Below, in pieces: positions 32,836-43,903 of a stretch of DNA of 64,000 nucleotides. Position 1 is the first letter of the stretch, and each line of letters opens with the position of its first letter. The DNA is from Paraescarpia echinospica (lineage: Eukaryota > Annelida > Polychaeta > Sabellida > Siboglinidae), in assembly GCA_020002185.1 (NCBI GenBank), contig CM034537.1:68844286-68908285 (forward strand). The letters run 5' to 3'. The notes beneath the pieces are model-generated. The model was not told the DNA's origin. It did not search any database and worked only from the letters and a program-made list of their open reading frames with translations. The translations under genes and the position numbers were made by a program.

Positions 32836-32987
32836 ACGGACAGATATTTTATAATTATTTATCTTTTATTTTTTAATATAATCTCAGTACACGTTTTAAG
32901 TGTGGGTGTATTTAAGTGTGGGTGTGTTTCTTAATAACTACTTGACCGTTTTATCAATTCTTAACCACTACCACTCGAGTTGGTGAC

Positions 32988-33758
32988 ATGGAAGGCTCCG
33001 TACAACATACCCCTACAAGATGCACTTTTAGATGTACCCTGTTCATGATTTTATGTCTGCAGATCACTTTTAGGTTTTTAAATGATCCCAATTTCAAAAA
33101 GTTTGAGAGTTTCCAGAGCAACACAAACGAGACCTTTGTCAACGCCAAAGCTAGACAAGACATCCATTCTGTCACGTCCTACTACATTTACAGTCCCATA
33201 TGGAAAACCATAGCCCAATTGAAATGTCTCAAATCCAGCACCTCCACTGGATTACTGATCACTCCTCTACCGTACAAACTCAGGACAACAACAAAATTCT
33301 CCATACTTCTATGCATCATGTTATCAGGAGATGTTCAACTAAATCCAGGGCCCTCTAAATGTCACTCATGTAAGAAATCACTAAAATCTAATGCACTCAT
33401 CCTAACTTGTAATGATTGTAATAAATCAACACACATCAAATGCGCCAGGATATCCAGACAAGAATTTAACAACACTTACAGAAAGCTAAATGTACCATGG
33501 CACTGTTCAAATTGCTCAGCACCCTGTGGCATTTGCCATGGGGATGTCCTAAATGACCATAAAGCAATTCAGTGCGACCGCTGCTTAAACTGGGTCCACA
33601 CACAATGCTGTGCAATGGATGACAATGAATACAAACGATTAATAAATTCCTTATGTTCGTGGGCCTGCCCCGAATGCAACAACTTCAACTTCACAAATTC
33701 TTTCTTCAGAGATATAGAAATACCCAACAGCAAATCCCTTTTATCCTCTGGACAGTAA
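32988..33758 (+). pseudogene. LINE 2A-like motif and PHD-like fingers, copy B
   Basis: 256 codons as in copy A, with LSGDVQLNPGP in place of LSGDIQLNPGP. GDV is the commoner form of 2A-like motifs. Confidence 0.75.
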
Positions 33759-33761
33759 CAG

Positions 33762-34800
33762 TCGTAACCTAAACGAAACCACCAACAACAATACAACTAA
33801 TAGCAAGAAAGCATATAGACCGAAAAAGAGACAAAACTTCAGATGCATCCTCATAAACTGCCAAAGCTTTAAAAAGAAAGCCTCAGACATCGAAGCACTA
33901 AACAATCTACACAACCCAGACATCACCTGTGGCACTGAATCATGGTTAGATCCCTCCATAAAAAATGGAGAAATATTCCCAAGCAACTTTAACGTCTTTA
34001 GAAAGGACAGAGAAACAGACACTACTGGAGGGAGGGTATTTCAAATATCAATAGATGACCCCATCACAAGCCACCTACCAGACCTAGACACTAACAGTGA
34101 GAGCATTTGGACTGAAACCCAGATAACATGAATGAAACCAATAATCATGTGTCCCTCTATCGTGCCCCAAATTACTCTCATGGAACTCAAATCGAAGAAC
34201 TAGACCTAGCCCTTTCTAAATTAGGTAACAAGATCAACACACATAATGTCATCATTACTGGCGATTTCAACCTCCCTAACATCAATTGGGAAATTCACCA
34301 AGGCACACATAACAATGGATACAGTACAACTGCTGCCAATAAATTACTCTCTCTCTTAGAGAGGAACATGGACTGATCCACCATGTCAAGGAACCCACAC
34401 ACAGACAGGGAAATGCCAATAATATTTTAGATCTTGTCTTCATCAATAGACCTGGGTTAATAAAGAAGATAAATGTAGTAGACGGAATAGCAGACCATAG
34501 CACAACCATCATTGATGTAAACATCTCGCCCAAACGCAAATATCGTCCGAAACGTAAAGTCTTCATTAGAAATAAAGCCGACAACATTAACATCCAGAAA
34601 TCTCTTGAAAACTTTACACATGAATACTTCTCTCAAAACCAAAACATGACAGTCAATGACAAGTGGAATCTTGTTTCCACGAAAATCATCAACATTATGA
34701 ACCAATATGTACCACACCGTCTTACTACTTCAAGACACAATCTTCCCTGGTTCAATAAAGATTTAAAGAAAATGTGCAAAAAAAAAGAAACAGCTATATA
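33762..34800 (+). pseudogene. LINE endonuclease domain, broken, copy B
   Basis: Same two open pieces as copy A, with the GDFN motif at about 34260. A C-to-G change near 34360 gives LLERNMD instead of LLQRNMD. Confidence 0.75.
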
Positions 34801-35063
34801 ACAAAGCAAAAAGAACTAGAAATCCAGAAGACTGGAAAGAATTATGTGACATCAGGAGAAACATGCATAAACACCTTCGTTCTGCTAAACTATCCTACAT
34901 AAGTCAATTCCTGACAACAACAATAACAGAGAAACCTAAATAATTTTGGAGCTTCATTTCTAAACTTAGACAGAATAACCAGGGTATTGGGGACCTTAAC
35001 ATTGCGGGTAACATCATTAGCGACGACAAACATAAAGCAGAAGCCTTAAACAATCAGTTCCAA

Positions 35064-36137
35064 AGTGTCTTTACACACGAAGGAAATTCCACCCTACCAG
35101 ATATGGCCAGAAATCCGCATGGAGAAATCCCCAAACTAACAATTTCACTTAAAGGAGTACTTGATCAACTTTCCAAAATTAACATTTCTAAATCGCAAGG
35201 ACCAGATGGCATTCCACCATGGTTCTTAAACAGATATGCCTCTCATCTAGCACCAGTAATACATGACATTTTCCAATCATCTGTTGACTCTGAACAAGTC
35301 CCCAATACCTGGAAAGAAGCCAATGTAACAGCAATTTTTAAGAAAGGAAGTAGAGCAGAAACATCTAACTACAGACCAATATCCTTAACACCTGTGGTTT
35401 CTAAACTTCTTGAACACATCATACATAGTCACATTATGAAACACCTTGAACTTGAACAGCACCGCATTCTAACTGACCACTAACATGGCTTCCGTGCCAA
35501 AAGATAAAATGAAACACAATTAATTCAAACAATCCACGACATAAGCAAATCACTTGATGAGAAGAAATCTGTAGACATGGCCGTCCTTGACTTCACCAAA
35601 GCATTCAATAAAGTTCCACATAAAAAACACTATGGTATCACAGGCCCAATATCATCATGGACAAATAGCTTCGTTACAGGAAGAACTCAACAGGTTGTTA
35701 TAAATGGATCCAAGTCAACATCAACTCAAGTAATTTCTGAGGTACCACAAGGCACAGTACTGGGGCCCCTACTTTTCCTACTTTACATAAATGACCTGCC
35801 AGACAATCTTTCCTCAACTGTTCGCCTTTTTGCAGACGAATGCCTGTTACATTCACCGATTAAAACTGATCAAGACACATCTGTCCTCCAAAACGATCTG
35901 CTAAAACTTGAGAAATGGCAACACACGTGGCTTATGAAATTCAACCCCACTAAATGTTATACAATGACAATAGCCTCAAGAAAACCGACACCAAATCTCT
36001 ACACCTTCTGCGGACAACAACTTAAATCTGTTGAATCATACTGTTATCTTGGCATACATATATCAAATACATTAAATTGGACAATACAAAGCAACTCAGT
36101 CACAAAAACAAGCACAACAGACATTGGGAATTATTAG
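35064..36137 (+). pseudogene. LINE reverse transcriptase, broken, copy B
   Basis: Open pieces are 35103-35483 and 35577-36137, the second longer than in copy A because a 2-bp difference near 36060 keeps it open. The active site is again FADE. Stops at the HGFRAKR segment are shared. Confidence 0.85.
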
Positions 36138-36711
36138 AAGAAATTAAAATAAATGCCCAACCCAAATCAAGTCCATAGCCTACACAACCCTTGTCCGCCC
36201 TATACTTGAATATGCGTCAGCATCATGGGATCCACATTGCCTAAGAAATATCAAACTCATAGAAAGAACCCAGAGACAAGCCGCCAGATTTTGTAAGAAC
36301 AACTATTCTAGAGAGCCAGGAACGGTAATACAACTCCTTAAAGATCTCCAGTGGGACACCCTATAATCAAGAAGAAAAACCCAAAGACTTAGCATATTAT
36401 ATAAAATGGAACATAACCTCATAGATATCCCACTAGATCAATACATCAAACACAACACCAGATGCTCACGTAAACATAATAAACAGTTAGTACAAATCAG
36501 GCACTCGACAAACATATTTGGAAACAGCTTTTTCCCAGTCACAATAAGAGTGGAATTCTCTACCTCCAAGCATTGTATCAAGTACATCACTGACTTCATT
36601 CCAAATTAGTCTAGCCCAACATGTAAAAAATTAATCTATAAGAGCCACCATGCGCACTGGCGTGATGTGTCCATAGGACATTTTGCCAGTCAAAATACTG
36701 ATACAGATACA

Positions 36712-37333
36712 GACTGTACTATCAACAAAAACGACTTGATCGAGGCACCAATATTGAGGGTCAGAGGTCAGTCTCGCCCAAATTCGCAAACACGATACTA
36801 TTAAATGAAGTTTCCACTTCCAGATGCATGTTCAAGTTCAAGTAAGTGTTGCTAGTTTCGATTCTTTCGACTCGAAATCAAATTCGAAATAGTTCGCAGT
36901 TTGTTTATTAATTTCAACAAAACGAAGTAGCACAAGTGCACCGACGAACTAGGATGTTATAGGGGATACTTGATAGCTTTGCTTTTTCGGGAAATTAGTC
37001 AGAAAAGCGAGGAGGATGACAATCGAACTGATATTGCAGGTTTAATTAATTTCGGTATGGTGGAGTTCATTGCTACTCAGCACCCACATAGCATTTTAAA
37101 GCATTTTAGAAAGGTTACATAAAGGTCATAGCAAAACAATGTGTATTATGATAATTGTGTTGACCCGTCGTAACCTTTCACCAACACACAGTTCAAGTGG
37201 GGATTGGGTTGTGTAGGGTCAGGACAAGTATGACACTATCGTATGACATGATCGGGACCATAATCGGATACAAATCGCTCGTGTAAACGAGCCTTTATTA
37301 TAACTTCCGTCCGAAGCTTAACTACGTAACACA
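36712..37333. other. spacer between LINE copy B and the H1-like gene
   Basis: No gene or clear repeat is seen. It is unrelated to the right flank of block A. Confidence 0.5.
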
Positions 37334-37374
37334 GCGCATGCGTGATTCATTCTATTTCGCGGCCTTTTCCGGAA
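37334..37374 (+). promoter_or_regulatory. TATA-less promoter elements of the H1-like gene
   Basis: GCGCATGCG at 37334-37342 matches an NRF-1-type site, and TTCCGGAA at 37367-37374 is a palindromic ETS-type site. No TATA box precedes the ATG at 37415. This pattern fits a constitutive or germline promoter rather than an S-phase histone promoter (inference). Confidence 0.4.
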
Positions 37375-37414
37375 GCGTAGGCTGTTCCGACGTGTTGAGC
37401 TTGTTCTCCGCAAA

Positions 37415-38014
37415 ATGGCAAGTAGTTCGCCTCGAAGGGGTTTTGTTGGTAAACATGCCCAGCGAAAAATATACGCCGTTGACGATCTGAACCGTGTCGG
37501 TGACAAATGTCGGGAAAACCCCTGCGGCGTTGTCGATAAGAAGGTAAACCATCCGACTGTTGCTAAGATGATGACAGCGGCGATTGGCGCGCTGAACAAC
37601 AAGCGGGGCTCATCTCTGCAGGCAATCAGACAATACATGGCCACGACGTATCACGTGGACCCCGTCAAACTGAAAACGCACATCCGACGCTTCGTGAAGA
37701 CGGCGCTGGCCGATGAGACATTGGTGCAGACGAAAGGCCGCGGAGCCGCCGGTTCCTTCCGGTTGGGTCGTCGAGCCTTGCAGGACATGAACAAGGAGCG
37801 CAAAGCGGGCCAGAAGGGAACGGCTCAGGGTCGGGCGGTATTGCGGGCCAGGATCAGGCAGCGGGAACTAGAACGGTCCATCACAGACCAGGAGATGCTG
37901 AAGACGATGAAGAAGATACGCAAGCCGGTGGCGGCCGCAATGAGAGCCGCTATCTGCGATACGGAGGTGCCATTCCAGTGCATCAAGAGGAAGTTCAGCA
38001 ACACGATCTTGTGA
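37415..38014 (+). CDS. atypical linker-histone (H1-like) protein
   Basis: A single-exon ORF of 199 codons from an ATG in the context AAAATGG. Residues about 46-120 form a histone H1/H5 winged-helix (H15) domain: NHPTVAKMMTAAIGALNNKR, SSLQAIRQYMATTYHVD and LVQTKGRGAAGSFRLG. It is clearly paralogous to the canonical H1 at 41748 (both share LVQTKG-GAAGSFRLG). The tails are unusual. The N-terminus (45 residues) contains Cys and is not Lys-rich. The C-terminus lacks the Lys/Ala/Pro tail of H1 and is Arg/Glu/Met-rich with a Cys-containing end (VPFQCIKRKFSNTIL). No histone stem-loop follows, but an AATAAA lies at 38208-38213, so the mRNA is probably polyadenylated and replication-independent. It would bind linker DNA in chromatin and may be germline- or stage-specific (inference). 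Confidence 0.85.
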   Translation: MASSSPRRGFVGKHAQRKIYAVDDLNRVGDKCRENPCGVVDKKVNHPTVAKMMTAAIGALNNKRGSSLQAIRQYMATTYHVDPVKLKTHIRRFVKTALADETLVQTKGRGAAGSFRLGRRALQDMNKERKAGQKGTAQGRAVLRARIRQRELERSITDQEMLKTMKKIRKPVAAAMRAAICDTEVPFQCIKRKFSNTIL

Positions 38015-38207
38015 AAAACGGGGCCTACGTCGGATGTTGTCCGTTAGGCTCGTGTTAGATGCATATTTTGTGCGAGGAAATTATTATTATTATTGGTTCG
38101 AATGCGGTAACTCAGGTGAACTAACTTATAGACGATTGCAAACTTGAATACACATTGCTTCGTTTGTTCGACATGAAACGGATCGTTGGAAGCGGAAATG
38201 ACGTCAC

Positions 38208-38213
38208 AATAAA
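38208..38213 (+). terminator. poly(A) signal of the H1-like gene
   Basis: AATAAA lies 194 bp after the stop, with a GT-rich stretch (GTTTGCATTTTG) just behind it. Confidence 0.55.
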
Positions 38214-38219
38214 AAGTTT

Positions 38220-41200
38220 GCATTTTGCAGTGCGATTTCCGCTTCCGGCTTCTGAAAGAACGTTGTTGCTTCATCTAGTAGTCGTACGTACGGCAGGGCT
38301 GTTTCCATACACTGTTTCGATTTGAAACATAAAATACGTAGATATTTTCCTTTAACGTCAGAGTGAGTAGCCTAGAGCCGACGGCAGAGCTCGACAACGC
38401 GTCTGAATCATTGCGTCGAAGTTCGGAACTAGGCCTGCAATTAAGGGTGTTTCAATAAGACCATTTACACCACTTAGTTTTGTTCTACTTTGTACGGATA
38501 GCTAATGCTGACGTTTGGTTTCTGTTTATTGACAAATTGTCAGCTTTGATAGGCTTACACAGAATAATAGTGTAGGGGGTCTAGGCCTATAGCCGACCTA
38601 CAGGGAAATGAAAGAACGAACCCCTAATCACGCTAGTTTAAATCTTTATCCAGATCTGAATAGTCGTGGCACTGCTAAGTAAATCATAAATGGCCCCCAG
38701 TCGTTTGGCGTTATTGTACTCTATACAGCTAAATGTGTGGTGGCACTGCTAAGTAACTCATAAATGGGCCCTCGTAAACATTGGTCGGAAGTGCGAAACG
38801 CAAAGAGGTGACTTCAACAGATATTGTTTTTACACTTTTCTTAAAACGTTTGCACCATTTATTTTAAAGCAAGGAAATCTAGTATTCAAATTGATAATAA
38901 ACTCGAGGCCGTGAAATGCGCCCAAAACCTGAGTGGTCCGCTACGCTAACAGGGTTTCGCTATTGTCGATATGCTGTTAGCATGTTAGTACAATATATGC
39001 ACCTGCATTTGTAATGTATTATGGTATTACATTATCTTACATATAGGGTATTACATATTACCCAGTTAACAAAAGTAATAATAATACAATTCTTAAGCAA
39101 TTCAGTAATATTACTAATTTATTTATATAGTGTCAATATGAGCTGCATGGATACGTATTATATTATTATATAAAGTAGAGTAATATATAAGTATATTGTC
39201 ACCAAATTATGATAATAGATTCCGTAGCGAGTGTTTCACCTATACTGAAAGGAAATCAATCAACAACGCGAAAGTCGAGTAACATAGAAAATACACGCAT
39301 CACCACGTTCGGTCCATACAAACGTCAACAACGATTTAAGAACAAAATCTGACATAACAAACCTACAACGCGGAAGGAGCCACAACCCAGCAAGCGTGGA
39401 ACGCGGGGAAGGAAGAGATCGTTCGTCATGCCACTGCGATGTCTTGAAACTTCGAAAACAAGCGAGATAACAGGGTGTAGAAACCATAATGCACCAACTG
39501 GTTTAGAACAATAAGGATGGGGAAGAAAGGATAAAATGTAAATAATGTGCGGTGTGGACAGTCCATGATTGGTCAGGGTCCGATTGTGCAAAATGTGTTT
39601 GCGAAATGTGTGATGATGACTAAATAATGCAAAGTGGATGTGCAGGGGCCCGTTTTGGGCGCACCTTTTTAGCTAGTCAAAATAGGTGGTCTTCTGAAAC
39701 ATCCCGTAGATCCGTAGATACAGCAATTTTATTAGAAATACGCTACATTCTAGCATATATGCAGGCAGATAAGTAGAATGAAAAATGTCAACTTTATGAC
39801 AATTCTCGCTTAAGGGGCCCGTTTTGCACGCCATTCCCATACCAATGAAACTGGTGCAGTAACCATTGTGGCCAAATCATGCCCTGCTATGTGGGTTTCT
39901 GGAATATTCAGTCTACAAAATTAAAATTATGGTCTGGTATTTTCGTGGGCCCGTGGTCTTCGCGGTCCCTATATAGGCACGTACCGGTACCTAATAGTGC
40001 CTAATGGGTAATCCGCCATTGGTGTAATGCACCATTTAATATGGCGATGTTGCAAGTGATTGAAACAGTCTATCGTTAGCAATACATATTCATGATTATA
40101 TTATTACTGTACACTTTATACACTTTTATCGAAATCAGGCGCAGATCCAGTGGGCATGGAGACGTACCCTCCCGCTTGAAAGTGCATTAATGGCGGTTTA
40201 GTTGGAAGTATTTTGTGGATTCAGGGTGTGTGTACGTGCCCCAATTTTTGCCTAAAGGGGAGTGCAATTGGAGGTTGTTGTGTTATTTAGGGTGCCTGAA
40301 TGGGGTGCAATTGGAGGTTTTTGTGAGCACGAAGGTGGTGTGCTGTTGGAGGTTTTTGGTGAGCCTCAACCGGGTAGTGTCTACTTGGTGCTGCATCCCT
40401 TGAGTGTTCAAATCCTAGATTAGCATCTGAAAATGTAGACCAGATCTACATTTCTATAGATTTCTATAGATTTCAAAGCATAGTAAAATAGCTTGTAAAA
40501 CCATAGCATACAGTAGATTCTGTACATTTCCAAAGTCAGCCTACACAATTGTATGTAGAAACTATCCGTAAAAATTATATATATATATATATATATATAG
40601 TGTGTAGGATGTTATAGAAAACTATAAACACAGGCTCTAGAATACTATGGAGTCTGTATAATTAATAACTATAAAATACCTACACTATCCACAACAATTC
40701 TATAGAATATTCTATATATTTTTTGCTAAGGCCATGGGTATTGCCATACCAGTCACAACCGTTTTAGGCGTAGACACGTCTATTATTTACATTCAACAAT
40801 CGAGTGCAACTAAAATATCTTACAAATACCGATGTATTGTAGAATGTCCTTCGTACGTGACATCGTTGCGTCATGTTCATTACAATGTTCACTACTGATA
40901 TTTAGACACGTATTAGGTTTTTTCTTTAGAAATATATATGCCTACATAATGATAATATAAATAGAATGTACGCAATATTGGCCTAGAAGGCTAGATTAAT
41001 TGTAATAAAAAATAACATGCAATGTCCTGCCCGCAGCTGATGTACGCAATAATAAGTGTACCTAAAGCATATTCGTTTTATATAGCAAGTTTTATATTAT
41101 CGAATTCTAAAATAGATAGCTACAAAGCTTAATATACGTTCCTGTTTCAAACATATTTGGAAATGTGAGTATATTATCCTATTTATTGCAAAACAAAGTG

Positions 41201-41560
41201 TTATTTTAACATCAGCCATGTTGACGCAAACTTCCGAGTCTGTTCGAGTTGAAACAACATAACTCCAAATGTGAGTCAACGACAGCGTTACTTTTCAAAT
41301 AATTTTACGATTACCTTAAAGGTAATGATTTTTATTATCTGAGTATAACAACATAATAAACAAAGTTTAACGGAACATTTAATTTAAACGTGATTTACTG
41401 GCACAAACTGTTTATATTTGTGTTCACTTCCAACATTTTCTATGACTGTTATCACAAATACCCAACAGGTACGTCTGAATACTCACACAATTGTAGATAT
41501 GATCGTCGTCTATTCGCACGCTTTGTTGAAATTCGATGACAATAAGCAAAGTTTCTGTTC
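38220..41560. other. intergenic region between the two H1 genes
   Basis: No gene is recognised. It contains a repeated phrase GTGGCACTGCTAAGTAA(A/C)TCATAAATGG at about 38666 and 38740, GGGCCCGTTTTG-type words at 39648 and 39817, GTGCAATTGGAGGTT(T/G)TTGTG repeats at 40262-40320, an (AT)n run at 40578-40599 and a TTA-rich stretch at 39000-39200. These look like old repeats. Confidence 0.5.
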
Positions 41561-41582
41561 TACACGCGTTTGTCGCAGAAAG

Positions 41583-41675
41583 AAACACAATTCAAACAAC
41601 AACAACAGAAAAACGCCCGTCTGCTAGAGTTCGCGACTGCGGCTTACCACCACGTCCGTGTGCTGACTATAAATA
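41583..41675 (+). promoter_or_regulatory. histone H1 promoter: H1 box and TATA
   Basis: AAACACA at 41583-41589 is the conserved H1 box and TATAAATA at 41668-41675 is a TATA box. The spacing (about 80 bp between them, TATA 73 bp before the ATG) is typical of replication-dependent H1 genes and implies a start site near 41698. Confidence 0.75.
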
Positions 41676-41747
41676 GAGGAGCTGCGTTGATTGCAAGATA
41701 CAATAGTAGAAGCCGATGTTCTGCAAGTGTATGTTCAAAGATAAACA

Positions 41748-42326
41748 ATGAGTTCTAGCCGTCTTGCTACGGCACCTTCACCGGCGTCGTCGCGGGTTTC
41801 TGCGCGGAAGACGGCATCGGGTACAAGCATGAAGAGTCACCCGCCCGTGTCTGACATGGTCAACAACGCTCTGCTGGGCATCAAGGCTCGGGGCGGTTCT
41901 TCGATGACGGCAATAAAGAAGTACATCGCAGACAACTACCGCGTAGACGGCGACAAGATGAAGCCGTACATCAAACGTTACGTGAAGACCGCACTGGAGA
42001 ATGGCAAGTTGGTACAAACGAAGGGACAAGGCGCTGCCGGCTCGTTCCGTCTCGGCGCTAAGACCTTGCACCAAATGACAACCAGTAAGAAGTCATCAAA
42101 GACCGCCAAACCGAAGACAACCAAGCTGAAAGCCAAGAAGGCGTCACCAAAGAAGGTGAAGAAGTCGGCAAGAAAGGGAAAGCCGAAGAAGCTGCAGAAG
42201 CCGTCGGGAAAGAGGGCTTCCCTGACGAAGACGAAGGGTGCACGTTCGTCCGCGGTAAAGAAGCGAAAGCCTACCAAGCCGAAGAAGGCCACCACCAAGA
42301 AGACGAAGAAAGCCGGCCGACGTTAA
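41748..42326 (+). CDS. histone H1, replication-dependent type
   Basis: A single-exon gene of 192 codons with the three-part structure of H1. A short Ser/Ala/Arg N-tail (1-30) leads to a winged-helix globular domain (about 31-105; SHPPVSDMVNNALLGI, SSMTAIKKYIADNYRVD, LVQTKGQGAAGSFRLG). A strongly basic C-tail follows (about 110-192; runs such as KAKKASPKKVKKSARKGKPK with SPKK-type sites). It binds nucleosome linker DNA and compacts chromatin. An H1 box and TATA lie upstream and a canonical histone 3' stem-loop with a purine-rich downstream element follows the stop. It should therefore be expressed in S phase with non-polyadenylated mRNA. No core-histone genes are in the window. Confidence 0.95.
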   Translation: MSSSRLATAPSPASSRVSARKTASGTSMKSHPPVSDMVNNALLGIKARGGSSMTAIKKYIADNYRVDGDKMKPYIKRYVKTALENGKLVQTKGQGAAGSFRLGAKTLHQMTTSKKSSKTAKPKTTKLKAKKASPKKVKKSARKGKPKKLQKPSGKRASLTKTKGARSSAVKKRKPTKPKKATTKKTKKAGRR

Positions 42327-42345
42327 ACGCACCAGTGAATCAAAC

Positions 42346-42361
42346 GGCCCTTTTCAGGGCC
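42346..42361 (+). terminator. histone mRNA 3' stem-loop
   Basis: GGCCCTTTTCAGGGCC, a 6-bp stem with a TTTC loop, matches the animal histone stem-loop that binds SLBP. It lies 20 bases after the H1 stop and is followed by ACCA. A purine-rich CAAAAGAAG at 42373-42381 fits the U7 snRNA-binding downstream element. Confidence 0.97.
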
Positions 42362-42381
42362 AACCACTTGCTCAAAAGAAG

Positions 42382-43519
42382 TATTGCTATGTATTGGTTG
42401 GTTGTGCCTGGTATAGAAAACTATCACGACTCACATTTGTCCTCCACAAGGTGATCATAATTGTATGTTGCCTATTATCGTGCACATTGATTTGCGATGA
42501 CGTGCTGCATTATGTTGGACTGTAGTATGGTATTCCATTTGTACACTGAAACGTAAACTACTTTATGCGTGTTTTGAAATATATCTCCACGGTAGATCAG
42601 ATGTCAATTACCAAAGGAAGTAAATGAATATGTAGAGGCGAGTGACGTCGGCGCCAGATAGAAGATAGACTTGCAATACTCAAAAGTTATGTTTACATTA
42701 AAATGTTTTTGTAAGAATAACCACTTGTTGAATTTACTTGTAAACCTAAACTCGCGACGCGGTCCGGCAATTTAACCGTTTCCGAATTTTTTTTAACCTA
42801 ACTATGCTCACCCAGACATTGTTCTCGTAACTTTCATACGAGATGTCATTTGATGGCAACGTCTTCCGGTGTGCACGGATCGTCCAGTAGCCGGCAGCAG
42901 AGGAAGTGGAACATTGTCTGATCGTCACCACAGTCACACTATTACATGTACGTCTTGTCAATGTAATGTCACTTCCTCGCGGTGGTCTTTGCTCGACTGG
43001 CAGGGAATTAACTTGATGAAATACCATTCTGATGTACAGGGTTTCTTACAGTCATAACAATTATTTCGCACATTTCAAATCTGCATGGTGCTGCTGAGCA
43101 ATATATATGTGTTAAAATTAGGTAATTTAATAATTGTACATTTCTTAGATTAGAAGCAAACAAAAAATATGACAACAAGGCCACGCAATCCAATATAATC
43201 TAACACAATCTAATACCGTTAGGCAGTGACAATTGAATAGTATAGTTTGCATTGGAGAATACTATATATATAGTCTTGTCAAATCAAATAAGTATATGTG
43301 ATAAAATGGAAATATAATGGCATATGACACATATTACATTATATAGTATAATATAGATAGTATGACGCATAGACAGTACGTGTCATGACAATTAACAACA
43401 GTAACTATTTTAAGGTAATTAAAATTACATGTACCACACAACGGCGTGTGTATATATCAACTGTGATCATACAGATTGATATCACATTATGTATGTACAT
43501 ATTTATGCACGCACACACA

Positions 43520-43560
<41 letters not shown>

Positions 43561-43840
43561 ACACACACACACAAAGTACGTATGTAATAACATCAATACC
43601 GATTCAATTCTAAGTGGGACTCTATGACACGATGCAATATGTCGAGAGCAGTTTATAGTTTATTAATTTAGATTATGTAACATATCTAACATGCTGTTTA
43701 CGATAAAAACGATCGTTATATAAAATTAATATTATCTGGACTGATCTCAATGTTGTGATAATAGTTGTATATGATGAACACAACTGGACTGGTATCTCAT
43801 GTAAGCGGGTCATGGGTCACGCAGGTTAAGGCCGAAACAA
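42382..43840. other. spacer between H1 and FEN1 with CA microsatellite
   Basis: No gene is seen. A (CA)n run with a few interruptions lies at 43509-43575. Confidence 0.6.
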
Positions 43841-43841
43841 C

Positions 43842-43850
43842 TTTGGCGGC
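43842..43850 (+). promoter_or_regulatory. E2F-like site upstream of FEN1
   Basis: TTTGGCGGC, close to the E2F consensus, lies 54 bp before the FEN1 ATG. FEN1 is an E2F-type S-phase gene in other animals. No TATA box is evident. Confidence 0.45.
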
Positions 43851-43903
43851 AAGTGGAGTTTTTCGGTTTTGTGAACTGGCACTACGATTAAAATTGAATA
43901 AAA

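Larger units (their letters stand above)
22936..36711. repeat. duplicated block, copy B (Polinton remnant + LINE)
   Basis: It repeats 4030-17812 in the same orientation and gene order, starting at the first base after the gap. Beyond 36711 the sequence is unrelated to what follows copy A. Differences are rare until the LINE 3' part (after about 36050), where they become frequent. Confidence 0.9.
32840..36711 (+). mobile_element. CR1-group LINE, dead, copy B
   Basis: Same domain order and most of the same lesions as copy A. The last 650 bp differ at about 13 places (about 2 percent), and the 3' ATACAG tail has a different number of units. The right flank (ACTGTACTATC) is unrelated to that of copy A. 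Confidence 0.85.

Noticed and set aside
41778..42332. Minus-strand frames opposite histone H1
   Set aside because: They are shadow frames of the Lys-rich H1 coding strand.
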